64,000 bases of DNA from Candidatus Ozemibacter sibiricus. Lineage in GTDB: Bacteria > Muiribacteriota > Ozemobacteria > Ozemobacterales > Ozemobacteraceae. Made by a program: the position numbers and the translations under genes. Position 1 is the first letter of the stretch. The number at the start of each line of letters is the position of its first letter. The notes under the pieces were generated by a model, which saw only the letters and a list, made by a program, of their open reading frames with translations, did no database searches and had not been told where the DNA came from. The stretch covers positions 1 through 64,000 of the forward strand of contig QOQW01000004.1 in the NCBI GenBank assembly GCA_003327425.1, read 5' to 3'. Shown one piece after another: positions 1 through 8,317 of this stretch.

Positions 1-362
1 GGGGGCTGATAGGGGAAGGCGATGTCATCGATCTTTTCGTCAGGCGTCGAAGATTTGCGATCGGGCCCTTTCGAATAGACGATTCCCGCCATGGGGTCGA
101 CCACATAGGAGACCCCCCAGGGATCGATAGGGGATTTATTTAAATACCTGCCAGTGAGATCTGATACATCGCTCTTCGCGTATTCTCCTTCTCGGGTCTC
201 ATAGACCGCCAGCGCCCGGGCAATTTCCTCGAGGTCGGCTTTCGCTTTGGCGATACGTGACTCTGCCACATACGACTGGACGTATGGCAAGGCCGCCCCC
301 GCCAGAATGGCCAGAATGGTGATGACCACCAGCAGCTCGATCAGGGTGAAACCTCGTCTCAT
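1..362 (-). CDS. Type II secretion/type IV pilus pseudopilin, GspG-like (partial, C-terminus outside window)
   Basis: Reading from the ATG at 362 down to the window edge gives a class III prepilin signal: a short basic leader (MRRG) cleaved after Gly, then F-T-L-I-E with Glu at +5 and a hydrophobic helix. An amphipathic helix follows and then a Pro-Trp-Gly turn (SPIDPWG), typical of GspG major pseudopilins. It would be processed by a prepilin peptidase and assembled into an inner-membrane-anchored pseudopilus. It is the last of three consecutive pseudopilin paralogues downstream of the secretin gene and closely resembles the next gene (shared helix and DPWG segment). The 3' end is cut by the window, so any C-terminal extension cannot be judged. 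Confidence 0.85.
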   Translation of the reverse strand, partial: MRRGFTLIELLVVITILAILAGAALPYVQSYVAESRIAKAKADLEEIARALAVYETREGEYAKSDVSDLTGRYLNKSPIDPWGVSYVVDPMAGIVYSKGPDRKSSTPDEKIDDIAFPYQP

Positions 363-391
363 AGGGCTTATCGTCTCCTTTGTCCCGATGC

Positions 392-1135
392 TCATTGAGG
401 TTGGATCACAACATCTTGGCTCGCCAGACACCGATTGGGAACTCGCGACAGATCCCAGATTTCGTTGCCAGCTTTTACCGTGAGAGTGTCGCTGCCTGGC
501 ACGAAGGCGTTCACCACGCCGGTCGCCAGCGGCAGAGTCAGCTGCTTCAGATCAACCGACTGCGAGAGGCCCCCCCAATGGAAGGCCGCATCAATGGTGG
601 TGGTACCGGTCAGCGCAAAATAGGCGTGCGCCCCGGATGGATTCTGAATAGCATCGGAAGAAGCCGATATGCCCCGGGAGAAACTCAGCACCAGGTAGTC
701 GGGGGTGTTTTGCGTATCCACCTGGCCGGTATGGTTCGCATCTACCCAGGTGACCTGGGTAAGCGCCAGCAAGGGTTGATAGGGGAACACGATGTCATCC
801 GCATTATAGGGAATGCGGTCGGGGCCGCAGGAAAAGACCACCCCTGACCCCGTGGCCACGATGTAGGCCTTGCCCCAGGGGTCGATCGGACTTCGGGAAA
901 GATAGCGGCCATCGAGCTGAAACACATCGGAGGCGGTGTAGGTCTTTTCCCGCATCTCGTAGGTGGCCAGGGCTCGGCTGATCGCCTCGAGGTCGCTTTT
1001 GGCCTTGCTGATGCGGCTTTCCTGCACATAGCTCTGGACGTACGGCAGGGCGGCGCCGACCAGGACCGCCAGGATGGCGATCACCACCAGCAGCTCGATC
1101 AGGGTGAAAGCGTGCCGATTGCGCACCTGCTTCAT
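392..1135 (-). CDS. Pseudopilin with C-terminal extension (GspG-like)
   Basis: The start was set at the ATG at 1135 because GGGAAAGGA lies directly before it and the protein then begins MKQVRNRHAFTLIELL, a prepilin leader cleaved before Phe with Glu at +5. A longer reading from 1216 would add an implausible 27-residue leader. The mature part has the N-terminal helix and a DPWG-type GspG core (to about residue 130). About 115 further residues begin with a D-A-N-H-T-G-Q-V-D stretch resembling an EF-hand/dockerin calcium loop, followed by beta-rich sequence. The same extension occurs in the neighbour at 1389. Likely a pseudopilus subunit of the secretion system encoded around it; the role of the extension is unknown. 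Confidence 0.85.
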   Translation of the reverse strand: MKQVRNRHAFTLIELLVVIAILAVLVGAALPYVQSYVQESRISKAKSDLEAISRALATYEMREKTYTASDVFQLDGRYLSRSPIDPWGKAYIVATGSGVVFSCGPDRIPYNADDIVFPYQPLLALTQVTWVDANHTGQVDTQNTPDYLVLSFSRGISASSDAIQNPSGAHAYFALTGTTTIDAAFHWGGLSQSVDLKQLTLPLATGVVNAFVPGSDTLTVKAGNEIWDLSRVPNRCLASQDVVIQPQ

Positions 1136-1388
1136 TCCTTTCCCAGAGCCTAGTCTATCACCAGTCACGAACTTTGTCCCATCATTTCGGATTTCGTCAA
1201 TGTGTTTTTTTGGCACGCAATGTGTGAAAAAAAATAAATCATTTTTTATTTGCGCAAGAACCGTACCTTGCCCGAAGATCGGGGGAACCGCTTGAACCTA
1301 CATCCTGACACAATTTTCTACCACACCCCCTGGGTAATTTTGCCCTACCCCAGGAAAATTTCCCCAGAAAAATAACGGTTTATTTATT

Positions 1389-2258
1389 TTACATTCTTTT
1401 CCGTTGAATGACAACGTCCTCAAGGCTTTTCAAAGGCATCGGCGGCGAGCTGAAATCCACTACGCTCTGGATATCGTAGAACACCTGGATCTTCGTCTCG
1501 CCGATCTTGATGCGCGGCGGCAGAGGCGGCCCGAAGAAGATCTTCAAGCTCCGCCCTTTGGCCGGAGCCACCACCTTGGCACTGCCGAAGGCATTCTCCG
1601 GATTGACGGTCCGGAAGTCGAACAGCGATACCCCTTCCATGCGGGCCGGACGCGAGAAACTGATTTCGACCTCGTCTCCCATGTCGATCTGGCCATTGCG
1701 ATTGGCATCTACATACTCGGCCCGAGTCACGTAAAAATCAGCCGGCAGGTAGTGATAGACCAGATCGTCTGATTTTCCCGCGAAATTCGTCGTTTCATCG
1801 ACGAGATTGGGGCCGCAGGAATAGATCACCCCGAGCTCGGGGGCATGAAGATACGGCTTTCCCCAAGGGTCGAGCGGGGGTGCCGTTTCCAGGTAGGTCC
1901 CAACGAAGGTTCCGAGGTATTGGGCGGTGAAGGTGCCGATCTCGAATGGTTTCTCTTCACGAATATTGTACAACCGCACCGCCTTCGCCAGATCTTCGAG
2001 ATCATTGCGGGCGCGGGCCGCCTTGGCCGCCACGATGTGCTGCTCGTATTCCTGGATGGCGAACACGATGATCACCGAGAGAATGATCAGGGTGACCATC
2101 AATTCGATCAGGGAAAAGCCGACGCGGCTCCTTCGGCCAGCACCAGCCAGAGAAGACCGGATCGAACCGCCCCAAGGAACATCGAACCCCGGCTTCTCGC
2201 CGGGATTCCGATCGTCCCTCGAAAGGGCCGCAGGTCGGGTGGCGGTTGGTTCGCTCAA
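1389..2258 (-). CDS. Pseudopilin with calcium-loop and Ig-like C-terminal region
   Basis: 289 residues from a TTG start at 2258, preceded by AGAAGGA at good spacing. No ATG or GTG closer to the pilin signal was found. The prepilin motif (G then FSLIELMVTLIIL) sits unusually far in, near residue 47, so the leader is long for this family. After the helix and a DPWG turn comes D-A-N-R-N-G-Q-I-D, a good calcium-loop match. A beta-rich tail follows whose pattern (ISFSRP near the loop, hydrophobic strands after it) resembles bacterial Ig-like Big_5/SbsA-type domains. It lies between the secretin gene and a sister pseudopilin, so a structural or substrate-selecting pseudopilus subunit is likely. The leader length is odd and the start is therefore less certain. 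Confidence 0.8.
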   Translation of the reverse strand: MSEPTATRPAALSRDDRNPGEKPGFDVPWGGSIRSSLAGAGRRSRVGFSLIELMVTLIILSVIIVFAIQEYEQHIVAAKAARARNDLEDLAKAVRLYNIREEKPFEIGTFTAQYLGTFVGTYLETAPPLDPWGKPYLHAPELGVIYSCGPNLVDETTNFAGKSDDLVYHYLPADFYVTRAEYVDANRNGQIDMGDEVEISFSRPARMEGVSLFDFRTVNPENAFGSAKVVAPAKGRSLKIFFGPPLPPRIKIGETKIQVFYDIQSVVDFSSPPMPLKSLEDVVIQRKRM

Positions 2259-2278
2259 CGCATCATCCTTCTAGTTCC

Positions 2279-2316
2279 GCCCCCCGCCGCAACCCTGGGC
2301 CAGTCCGGCGGGGGGC
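2279..2316 (-). terminator. Strong stem-loop between secretin and pseudopilin genes
   Basis: Perfect 11-bp GC stem (arms 2279-2289 and 2306-2316) with a 16-nt loop in the 172-bp gap between the secretin stop and the next pseudopilin start. No T-run follows on the minus strand, so it may be a partial terminator or an mRNA-stabilising element tuning secretin versus pilin levels rather than a full stop. Confidence 0.4.
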
Positions 2317-2430
2317 ATCGGGATCTGCTCTCAACGAAAGAGCCTCGGCAAGCTGGCGTATCGCCTGGTCAAATTCTTCATGGAAGGGCGCATCCGTTCA
2401 GCTCTCCTTTCAACCCCGCTATCGCGGGGA

Positions 2431-4395
2431 TCATTTGAGGATCACCTCTTGATTGGCCGCCGTCACGGACTCGAAGCGATCGAGGTTCACCAGATGGGGC
2501 GTCACCAGCATGATCATTTCGGATTCGCTGTTGGACACATTGTTCTGGGTCAGCAGCCGCCGCAGCAAGGGAATCTTGTTCAGCACGGCGGGGCTGTTGG
2601 ATTTGGTCGAATCCTGGTTGCGGATCAATCCGCCCAGAACGACCGTTTCCCCATCCTTGACCCGGACATAGGTGGTCGTCGAGCGCTCCGACCGCACCAA
2701 CTGCCCATCGGCATTGGGTGGCTCGGTATCATCGACGGTGACGTTCAAATCGAGGGTGATCTCGTTGTCGCGAGTGATTTCGGGGGTCACGTCGAGCCGA
2801 ATGCCGACTTTGACATCCCGGTATTCTTTGTACGGCTGGATGTTGTTGCCAAAGATGTTCGTATTGGTGGCGACTTCATAGCGGTAGTAGGGCACCGGAT
2901 AGATCTTCCCGATGCTGATCGTCGCCTTTTTGCCATGCACGGCGCGAATCTTCGGGCTGGCAAGGGTCTTGGCCTTGTTCTGGCTTTCCAGGAAATCGAG
3001 CTTGGCCGCCAGCGGATAGGAAGTCGGCAGACGAGTGATGTCGTTCACCGAGATCGAGGTGGTTTTCAAATCGATGCCGAGGGATTTCGCCGAGTCGCGC
3101 GCCACCTCCAGCAGCTTGACCTCGATGACCGCCTGTTTCAACTTCTCATCGATGTTTTCGATGACCTTGGCGATCAACTCCAGGTTTTCGGGAGTGTCAT
3201 AGCATGAGAGGGCGTTGATCCGCTCGTTGACTGCCATGTTCGAGGTGTCGATCTTCTCGGCCAGCGATTTGCTGCCGGTGATCATGCTGATCACCTCGGC
3301 CGGCTTGGCGTTGACGAGTTTGAAGGTGCGGTATTCCTTGGTTCCGAACCCCTTGGCTTCTTCTTTCGACATGATGATGAAGGTGTTCTCATTGTGGGGC
3401 TTCTTGACCAGGTTGTTGGTGGTGATCAGCAGATCGAGCAGTTCGTCGAGGTTCAGATTCTCGACATAGAAGTTGACCTGCTTGTCTTCAACCGATTCGT
3501 GGATGATCAGGTTGACATTCATCATCTTCGACAGGGTCTGCAAGGCATCTTTCAAGCTCAGATCGCGGAACAGCAATTCGCGCGCCACGCGCCCTGAGTC
3601 TTGACCCAGGGAAATGACCGTCAGCTCGTTCCCCTTCAGGGTATATTGGAAATTCTTCTGCAACAGCAGATTCTTGAGCACTTCGCGCAACGGCACATCC
3701 TGGGCGCTGATCGAAAACCTGCCGCGCACCCCGCTGTCAGCCACGACCTTCAGGTTGAATTTGATGGCCAGTGCCCGCAGGATTTCAGAGAGCTCCTCCT
3801 GCTCGAACTGCATGCTGACCCGCTGGTCGAGGAGGCCACCGGCCGGCGGTATCTCGGGCAGGGCCGGCCGAGCCACCGCCCCCGCCGGGCCGCTCTCGGG
3901 AAGAGGACGGGAAGGCATGCTCCCGCTCGGGGCATCCATCGGCCGGGAGGTCTTGGCGCTGGGCACGGGCCGAACCGCCAGAACCGGCGCCTGGACGGCA
4001 GCCGGCGGCAGCAGTTCGAGGAACAGGTTCCCGCCTACCAGCCGCGGCACGAAGGTGCCTGGTTCTTTGAAGACCAGAGTGGCGCGCGTCACATCGGGGT
4101 TGCCGCTGACCTGGCTGAGACGCATGAATTTGATCTTGGGATGGGGGGCCAGCACGATCGAGGCGCCAGGCTCGTAGGAGAAGAAGGGGAGATCGAGCAT
4201 CAGGATGTCGGGACCGGGTTGCCGGCTTTTAACATCCTGAAAAGTAAGGGTCGGGAACAGCTTCAACGTTCGGGCATCGTGGGTGGCCACGGTGGGGTCG
4301 CTGAACGAGTCACCGAACGCGACCGAGAACCCTCCCGCCAGGGCCAGAATGACCAGGAAGGTTCCCACTCTCACGCCGCGCGTGTGATGTTCCAT
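2431..4395 (-). CDS. Secretin (PilQ/GspD family outer-membrane channel)
   Basis: 654 residues from the ATG at 4395, chosen because GGAG lies 8 nt upstream and the protein then opens with a signal peptide (MEHHTRGVRVGTFLV...). An upstream in-frame start would put a polar stretch before it. Order: signal peptide, an AMIN-like beta domain (about 20-120), a Pro-rich linker, an STN domain (about 185-245; SEILRALAIKFNLKVV), N0/N1-type periplasmic repeats, then the secretin core ending with V-V-L-G-G-L-I and an NKIPLLRRLL segment typical of the gate and C-terminal region. It should form the multimeric outer-membrane pore for the pseudopilus/secretion machine built with GspF and the pseudopilins here. 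The AMIN-plus-STN arrangement is closer to PilQ than to GspD, although the neighbours are GspG-like. Confidence 0.93.
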   Translation of the reverse strand: MEHHTRGVRVGTFLVILALAGGFSVAFGDSFSDPTVATHDARTLKLFPTLTFQDVKSRQPGPDILMLDLPFFSYEPGASIVLAPHPKIKFMRLSQVSGNPDVTRATLVFKEPGTFVPRLVGGNLFLELLPPAAVQAPVLAVRPVPSAKTSRPMDAPSGSMPSRPLPESGPAGAVARPALPEIPPAGGLLDQRVSMQFEQEELSEILRALAIKFNLKVVADSGVRGRFSISAQDVPLREVLKNLLLQKNFQYTLKGNELTVISLGQDSGRVARELLFRDLSLKDALQTLSKMMNVNLIIHESVEDKQVNFYVENLNLDELLDLLITTNNLVKKPHNENTFIIMSKEEAKGFGTKEYRTFKLVNAKPAEVISMITGSKSLAEKIDTSNMAVNERINALSCYDTPENLELIAKVIENIDEKLKQAVIEVKLLEVARDSAKSLGIDLKTTSISVNDITRLPTSYPLAAKLDFLESQNKAKTLASPKIRAVHGKKATISIGKIYPVPYYRYEVATNTNIFGNNIQPYKEYRDVKVGIRLDVTPEITRDNEITLDLNVTVDDTEPPNADGQLVRSERSTTTYVRVKDGETVVLGGLIRNQDSTKSNSPAVLNKIPLLRRLLTQNNVSNSESEMIMLVTPHLVNLDRFESVTAANQEVILK

Positions 4396-4627
4396 GACGT
4401 CTGCTCCTTCATGCCTGTACGACAAGATCGCCCCGACCGGGAAGCCCGGCGAGATTCAATGACCCAGTATCTGTATCGGCATCGCCCGGCGAAAATTTGA
4501 GGGCAACTTGCCGGCGATCGATGCTGGCCTGACTCCAGAAATCAAAATCAGGGGAGCGAGCCGATCCGACCAATCTACGCTCGGTTGCATTCACACGCCC
4601 AAGAAAAAGCAAAACGAATATAAATAG

Positions 4628-4657
4628 TTGCGTATCGCATCCAAAATGTCTTATAAT
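4628..4657 (+). promoter_or_regulatory. Sigma-70-type promoter of the toxin-antitoxin pair
   Basis: -35 TTGCGT (4628-4633), 18-bp spacer, -10 TATAAT (4652-4657), about 35 bp before the antitoxin ATG. A TGCG-TAT-CGCA inverted repeat (4629-4639) overlaps the -35 and an ATGCAT palindrome overlaps the -10; either could be an autoregulatory operator. Confidence 0.65.
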
Positions 4658-4692
4658 GCATAGAGACAGCCAAATTCAGGAGGGATACCACT

Positions 4693-4911
4693 ATGGCAGT
4701 CGCCGTTAGGATTTCCCCAGAGCTTATCAACGCCGCCAAGATCCATGGCCGAGTAAACCATCGGTCGATTCCTGGGCAAATTGAGTTCTGGGCCAAGATT
4801 GGAAAGTGCCTTGAGGAGAATCCCGACTTAACTTTTGAGGATATTAAGGAAATTTTAATCGGTATTGAGGAATTAAACGAAGGCAAAGGAAAAGAATACA
4901 AATTTGGATGA
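4693..4911 (+). CDS. ParD-like antitoxin
   Basis: 72 residues with an AGGAGGG ribosome site 8 nt before the ATG. The N-terminus (MAVAVRISPELINAAKIHGR) looks like a ribbon-helix-helix beginning, followed by a short helical region; the overall pattern fits the ParD-like antitoxin family (RSIPGQIEFWAKIGK). It would bind and neutralise the toxin encoded immediately downstream and repress the shared promoter. The pair is visibly AT-richer than the flanking genes and is inserted on the opposite strand within a secretion/pilus cluster, which suggests horizontal acquisition. Confidence 0.8.
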   Translation: MAVAVRISPELINAAKIHGRVNHRSIPGQIEFWAKIGKCLEENPDLTFEDIKEILIGIEELNEGKGKEYKFG

Positions 4912-4915
4912 AAAG

Positions 4916-5194
4916 ATGAAAATCATCCAGTCTCCGACATTTGAACGTTTTGTAAAAAAGCAACCAAGTCAATTTAAAAGCAAATTAGACCAAATCATCA
5001 ATGAGATCACCCAAGACCCGAAATGTGGCCAGGCCAAGAAGGGGGATCTGTCTGACATTCGAGTCTATAAATTCAAAGAGAATAATACGCTTTACCTATT
5101 GTCCTATAGGCTAATAGGAGAAGAATTGCAACTCATTATGCTTGGAACCCACGAGAATTTCTACCGAGAGTTGAAAAGATACATCAAAAGATAG
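4916..5194 (+). CDS. RelE/ParE-superfamily toxin
   Basis: 92 residues from the ATG at 4916, five bases after the antitoxin stop. A TTG at 4904 that would overlap the antitoxin is the alternative start. The sequence MKIIQSPTFERFVKK, a central lysine-rich region, DIRVYKF, a YLLSYR strand and a C-terminal helix (ENFYRELKRY) follow the compact ParE/RelE toxin fold. The expected activity is ribosome-dependent mRNA cleavage or gyrase inhibition; sequence alone does not decide which. Translation is probably coupled to the antitoxin. AT-rich codon use sets both genes apart from their surroundings. Confidence 0.8.
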   Translation: MKIIQSPTFERFVKKQPSQFKSKLDQIINEITQDPKCGQAKKGDLSDIRVYKFKENNTLYLLSYRLIGEELQLIMLGTHENFYRELKRYIKR

Positions 5195-5428
5195 TTTCCA
5201 GATGGCCACCCAGAAATGGAGAATCCCAACCGAGCGAGAGCGAAATGGCCCCCAAACGGCCTTCACCTCCCGGTGAAGCGGGTTTCTCGCAGGCCATTTC
5301 CGTGCTAACCCGCGGTGTGCCCGATGGCCCGCCATGAAGAGGGCGAAGACCCCCGCAGCGGCAAGGGGGGCTGGGACCTCTCAAGCCAACGCTGAGTCCG
5401 GACGCCCAACCCACTCCGCCGGCCTCGA

Positions 5429-6622
5429 TCAGCCGGCGCCGGGGAGGCCGGGGCCGGCGGGGCCGCCCGCGCCCCCGCCGCCGGTGACCACTTTGGCCAT
5501 CCGGAAGATCGGCAGGTACATGGCCACGACGATGAACCCGACGATCGAACCCAGCACCACGATGAAGGCGGGCTCGACCAGGGCGGTCAGCTGGTCGATC
5601 AGGAAGTTGATCTCGTCTTCGTAGAAGTCGGCGACCTTTTCGAGCATCTCGTCGAGGTTGCCCGACTCCTCGCCGACCTCGATCATCTGGGTCGACAGCT
5701 CGGGCATGATGTTGATCTGGCCAAGAGCCTTGGCGATCGGCTTGCCGCCCTCGACGTCGCGCACCACGCTCAACAAGGCCTCGGCGATCACGGCATTGTC
5801 GACCGCCTCGACGCTGATCTTCATGCCGGTGATGATGGTCACGCCCGACTGGAAGAGCGTGGCCAGGTTGCGGGCGTAGAGGGCGATGTTGTATTTCTGC
5901 GTCAGCTCGCCGAACATCGGCACCTTGAGCTTGAGACCGTCGAAGAAGTATTTCCCGCCTTTGGTCTGGTTCACCTGGTAGAGCACCAAGACGATCCCGA
6001 GCAGGATGGCGGTGATGTTCAGGAAATTGTTCCCGATGAAGGTGCTGGTGTCGATGACGACCTGGGTCGCCCACGGCAGCTCCTGGCCGAACTGCTGGAA
6101 CAGCTTGGCGAAGTTGGGGATGACCGCCAGCATCAGGAACAGCACCACGCCGGTGGCCACGACGGTGATGATGGCGGGATAGGTCATGGCCGCCAGCACC
6201 CGCCGCCGCAGCTTCAACTGACGTTCGAGCAGCGTTGCCAACCGATCGAGGACGTTGAACAGCCGGCCGCTTTCTTCCCCAACCCGCACGAGGTTCACAT
6301 ACAGCAAGCCGAACACGTCTTCATTCTTTCGGAAGGCTGCATTGAGGGGAATCCCCCCTTCGACCTCATCGCGCATGCGGCTGATGATGTGGCGAAACCG
6401 CGGATTGGTCATCTGGCGGGCCAGGGTGGCCAGGGTGCGCAAAACGGAAATACCCGCCTTGTTCAGGGTGGCGAAATATTTGGTGAACAACAGGAGTTGG
6501 GCGGTCGTCACTCGCCCATAGAACGGGTTCAGGTAGGACAGCAGCGACCGCTCCTCTTCCGGTCCTTCGGAGCCTTTCGTCTTGGGTTCCGGCGCCGGTT
6601 TCGCGCGTTCAATCTCGGCCAT
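5429..6622 (-). CDS. Type II secretion/type IV pilus inner-membrane platform protein (GspF/PilC)
   Basis: 397 residues from the ATG at 6622, chosen for its AGGAG seven bases upstream; a start six codons earlier is possible. Two T2SSF repeats are visible: the first at about 55-180 (FATLNKAGISVLRTL, GGIPLNAAF, VGEESGRL) followed by transmembrane helices (TYPAIITVVATGVVLFLML), and the second at about 260-380 (YARNLATLFQSGVTI, GKPIAKAL, VGEESGNLDEML) with a final helix before a Gly/Pro-rich tail. It is the polytopic platform that connects the assembly ATPase to pseudopilin polymerisation. No GspE-type ATPase is in the window. In transcription order the secretin gene follows it after the toxin-antitoxin insertion. 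Confidence 0.93.
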   Translation of the reverse strand: MAEIERAKPAPEPKTKGSEGPEEERSLLSYLNPFYGRVTTAQLLLFTKYFATLNKAGISVLRTLATLARQMTNPRFRHIISRMRDEVEGGIPLNAAFRKNEDVFGLLYVNLVRVGEESGRLFNVLDRLATLLERQLKLRRRVLAAMTYPAIITVVATGVVLFLMLAVIPNFAKLFQQFGQELPWATQVVIDTSTFIGNNFLNITAILLGIVLVLYQVNQTKGGKYFFDGLKLKVPMFGELTQKYNIALYARNLATLFQSGVTIITGMKISVEAVDNAVIAEALLSVVRDVEGGKPIAKALGQINIMPELSTQMIEVGEESGNLDEMLEKVADFYEDEINFLIDQLTALVEPAFIVVLGSIVGFIVVAMYLPIFRMAKVVTGGGGAGGPAGPGLPGAG

Positions 6623-6775
6623 GCGGGTTCTCCTGGTCACCCCATGCCTGGCATGGGTGGCATCGCAAATGTTCGGGTTCGTGGGTAATCATACCACGAA
6701 TCGCCCGCCGAGGAACCCCTCTGCCCCCCGGCGAGATGGGTCGTAGAGAACCGGCCGAACCTCTTCGCCCGGTTC

Positions 6776-7213
6776 TTACCAGGGCAGAACGACGCCCCCG
6801 CGCTTGAGTTTCACATCGCGAATCTGGCGTCCGCCATGGCCAGGATAGGCGACGGTTTCCGTCTCGGTGGCCAGAAACGCATTGGAATCGACTCCAGGCG
6901 TGCCAGTCGCCGGCACGACCACCAGCACCTGCACCGGTTCCCCATCGCCCCACGGGTGGAGGAGAAGTTTTTGGTAGGAATCCTGGAGATAGGGGCCCTG
7001 AAGAGCTTCGAGGGTGGTCGGATACGCCAGCCGGTCTTTGAAATGCCTGGCCAGCGCGTCGCGCACGGTGCGCAGATTCGAGCGCACGACGGCGGCGCGG
7101 GCTTCTTCGAGGTAATCGGTGTAATAGCCGACCCCTAAAATGGCCAAGGTGGCGATCACGGCGACCACCACCAGCATTTCGATCAAGGTGAACCCCGAGC
7201 GCCGATCACTCAT
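6776..7213 (-). CDS. Type IV pilin-like/pseudopilin protein
   Basis: 145 residues beginning MSDRRSG with FTLIEMLVVVAVIA after the cleavage Gly: a clean class III prepilin signal with Glu at +5 and a hydrophobic helix. A helix (EEARAAVVRSNLRTVRDAL) and a short globular part ending in GGVVLPW follow. It overlaps the stop of the Wza-like gene by 4 bp (ATGA), indicating translational coupling, and is followed by gspF. It lacks the calcium-loop extension seen in the paralogues at the window start, so it could be a minor pseudopilin of the same machine. Confidence 0.85.
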   Translation of the reverse strand: MSDRRSGFTLIEMLVVVAVIATLAILGVGYYTDYLEEARAAVVRSNLRTVRDALARHFKDRLAYPTTLEALQGPYLQDSYQKLLLHPWGDGEPVQVLVVVPATGTPGVDSNAFLATETETVAYPGHGGRQIRDVKLKRGGVVLPW

Positions 7214-8085
7214 TCATTGCGCACCATCAGGATGACCTGTTCGAGGGGATCTTTGAAATCGAGCAACTTGCGGGTCGGCTTGTAGCCCTTCCGGGTCAGT
7301 TTGACCTCGGCGAATTCGCGTTTGATCTCGCGAACCTTGAAGACACCCTTGCTGTTCGTTCGAATCTTCATCTGGTCGAGGCGGACCTCGACATCGGCCA
7401 GCGGCTGTTTCGTCTCGGCATCGACCACTTTCACGGTCACTTCTTCGGCCAGAGCGACGGGAGTGAGCGGCAGCCGATGCGGCGGCCCGACCTGCACGAA
7501 CTCTTCGAGTGGCCCCTGCAGGACGTTGTAGCCATCGGCCAGCAGAATGATGCGGCCGGCCGGCTGATCGACCACCACCTGGCCCAGGCGATTGCTCTGG
7601 TAGATCTTGCCGCCGAGCAGCATGGCGGCTCCGCCGATGCCACGGCCCGTCTTGCTGTCGACGATCTCGATCGGGCAGGGGGAAGGCAGGCCAGCCGACG
7701 CAGCGACGCTCCCGGAGGTGGCGGCCGACGGCGCCGCCCCGGCCGGCTCGCGCGAGGCGGGGCCGGCGCCGGGCGAGGCGATGGTCGAGCGCGGCCGGCT
7801 CAGCAGATTGACCTGGACCAGAGGTTCGCGCAGGTAGCCATCGTCGAGGGCTTTGGCGATCAAGCGAGCCGCTTCGACGGGAGAACGCCCGCCGATCTCG
7901 ACGGAGCCGAGCAAGGGGTAGGAAATCGCCCCATTGGCATCGAGCACGCGCTCGACAGTGAGTTCAGGCTCGCCTTTGACCCAGATCCTGATGCGATCGC
8001 CCGGGCCAAGCGTCTCCTGGGCGCGGGCGGCCGGAGCGCACGCCAGCAGCACCATCCACAGGCACAGCAAGATTCGCCTAGTCAT
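7210..8085 (-). CDS. Polysaccharide-export-type (Wza-like) periplasmic protein with repeat domains
   Basis: 291 residues from the ATG at 8085, with GGAG just upstream and a signal peptide ending near APAARAQ. Residues about 25-105 form a Poly_export domain (LGPGDRIRIWVKGEPELT, then GSVEIGGRSPVEAARLIA), the fold found at the N-terminus of Wza. After a low-complexity Ala/Pro/Ser linker come two carboxypeptidase-regulatory-like beta-sandwich modules (VTVKVVDAETKQPLADV, TNSKGVFKVREI). It has no C-terminal amphipathic helix like Wza, so it is unlikely to form the outer-membrane pore itself. Its coupling to a pseudopilin and GspF suggests an accessory role in the secretion system rather than in capsule export. 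Confidence 0.75.
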   Translation of the reverse strand: MTRRILLCLWMVLLACAPAARAQETLGPGDRIRIWVKGEPELTVERVLDANGAISYPLLGSVEIGGRSPVEAARLIAKALDDGYLREPLVQVNLLSRPRSTIASPGAGPASREPAGAAPSAATSGSVAASAGLPSPCPIEIVDSKTGRGIGGAAMLLGGKIYQSNRLGQVVVDQPAGRIILLADGYNVLQGPLEEFVQVGPPHRLPLTPVALAEEVTVKVVDAETKQPLADVEVRLDQMKIRTNSKGVFKVREIKREFAEVKLTRKGYKPTRKLLDFKDPLEQVILMVRNE

Positions 8086-8317
8086 TTTACTCCGCTGATT
8101 AGAGGCTGCACTTTCCATCGGCCGAATCGCCCGGAACCTTTAGCCCATTTTACTCGATTTTTTGGGCTCGAGCGACCGGCCGGCCCCAGCCCCCCGGCCA
8201 GCCCCTCCACTCGCCCGACCAGAGGGGCACGACACCGGGCTTCGGCTCGGAGCCCGCCACGACGACGCCGTGCCAACCCGCGGCGACCATCGACCGTGGC
8301 TCGCCCCCGGGCAGCGC

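Noticed and set aside
4409-4612. Short minus-strand frame just upstream of the secretin gene
   Set aside because: No ribosome site, no recognisable composition; overlaps the region between the secretin and the toxin-antitoxin promoter.
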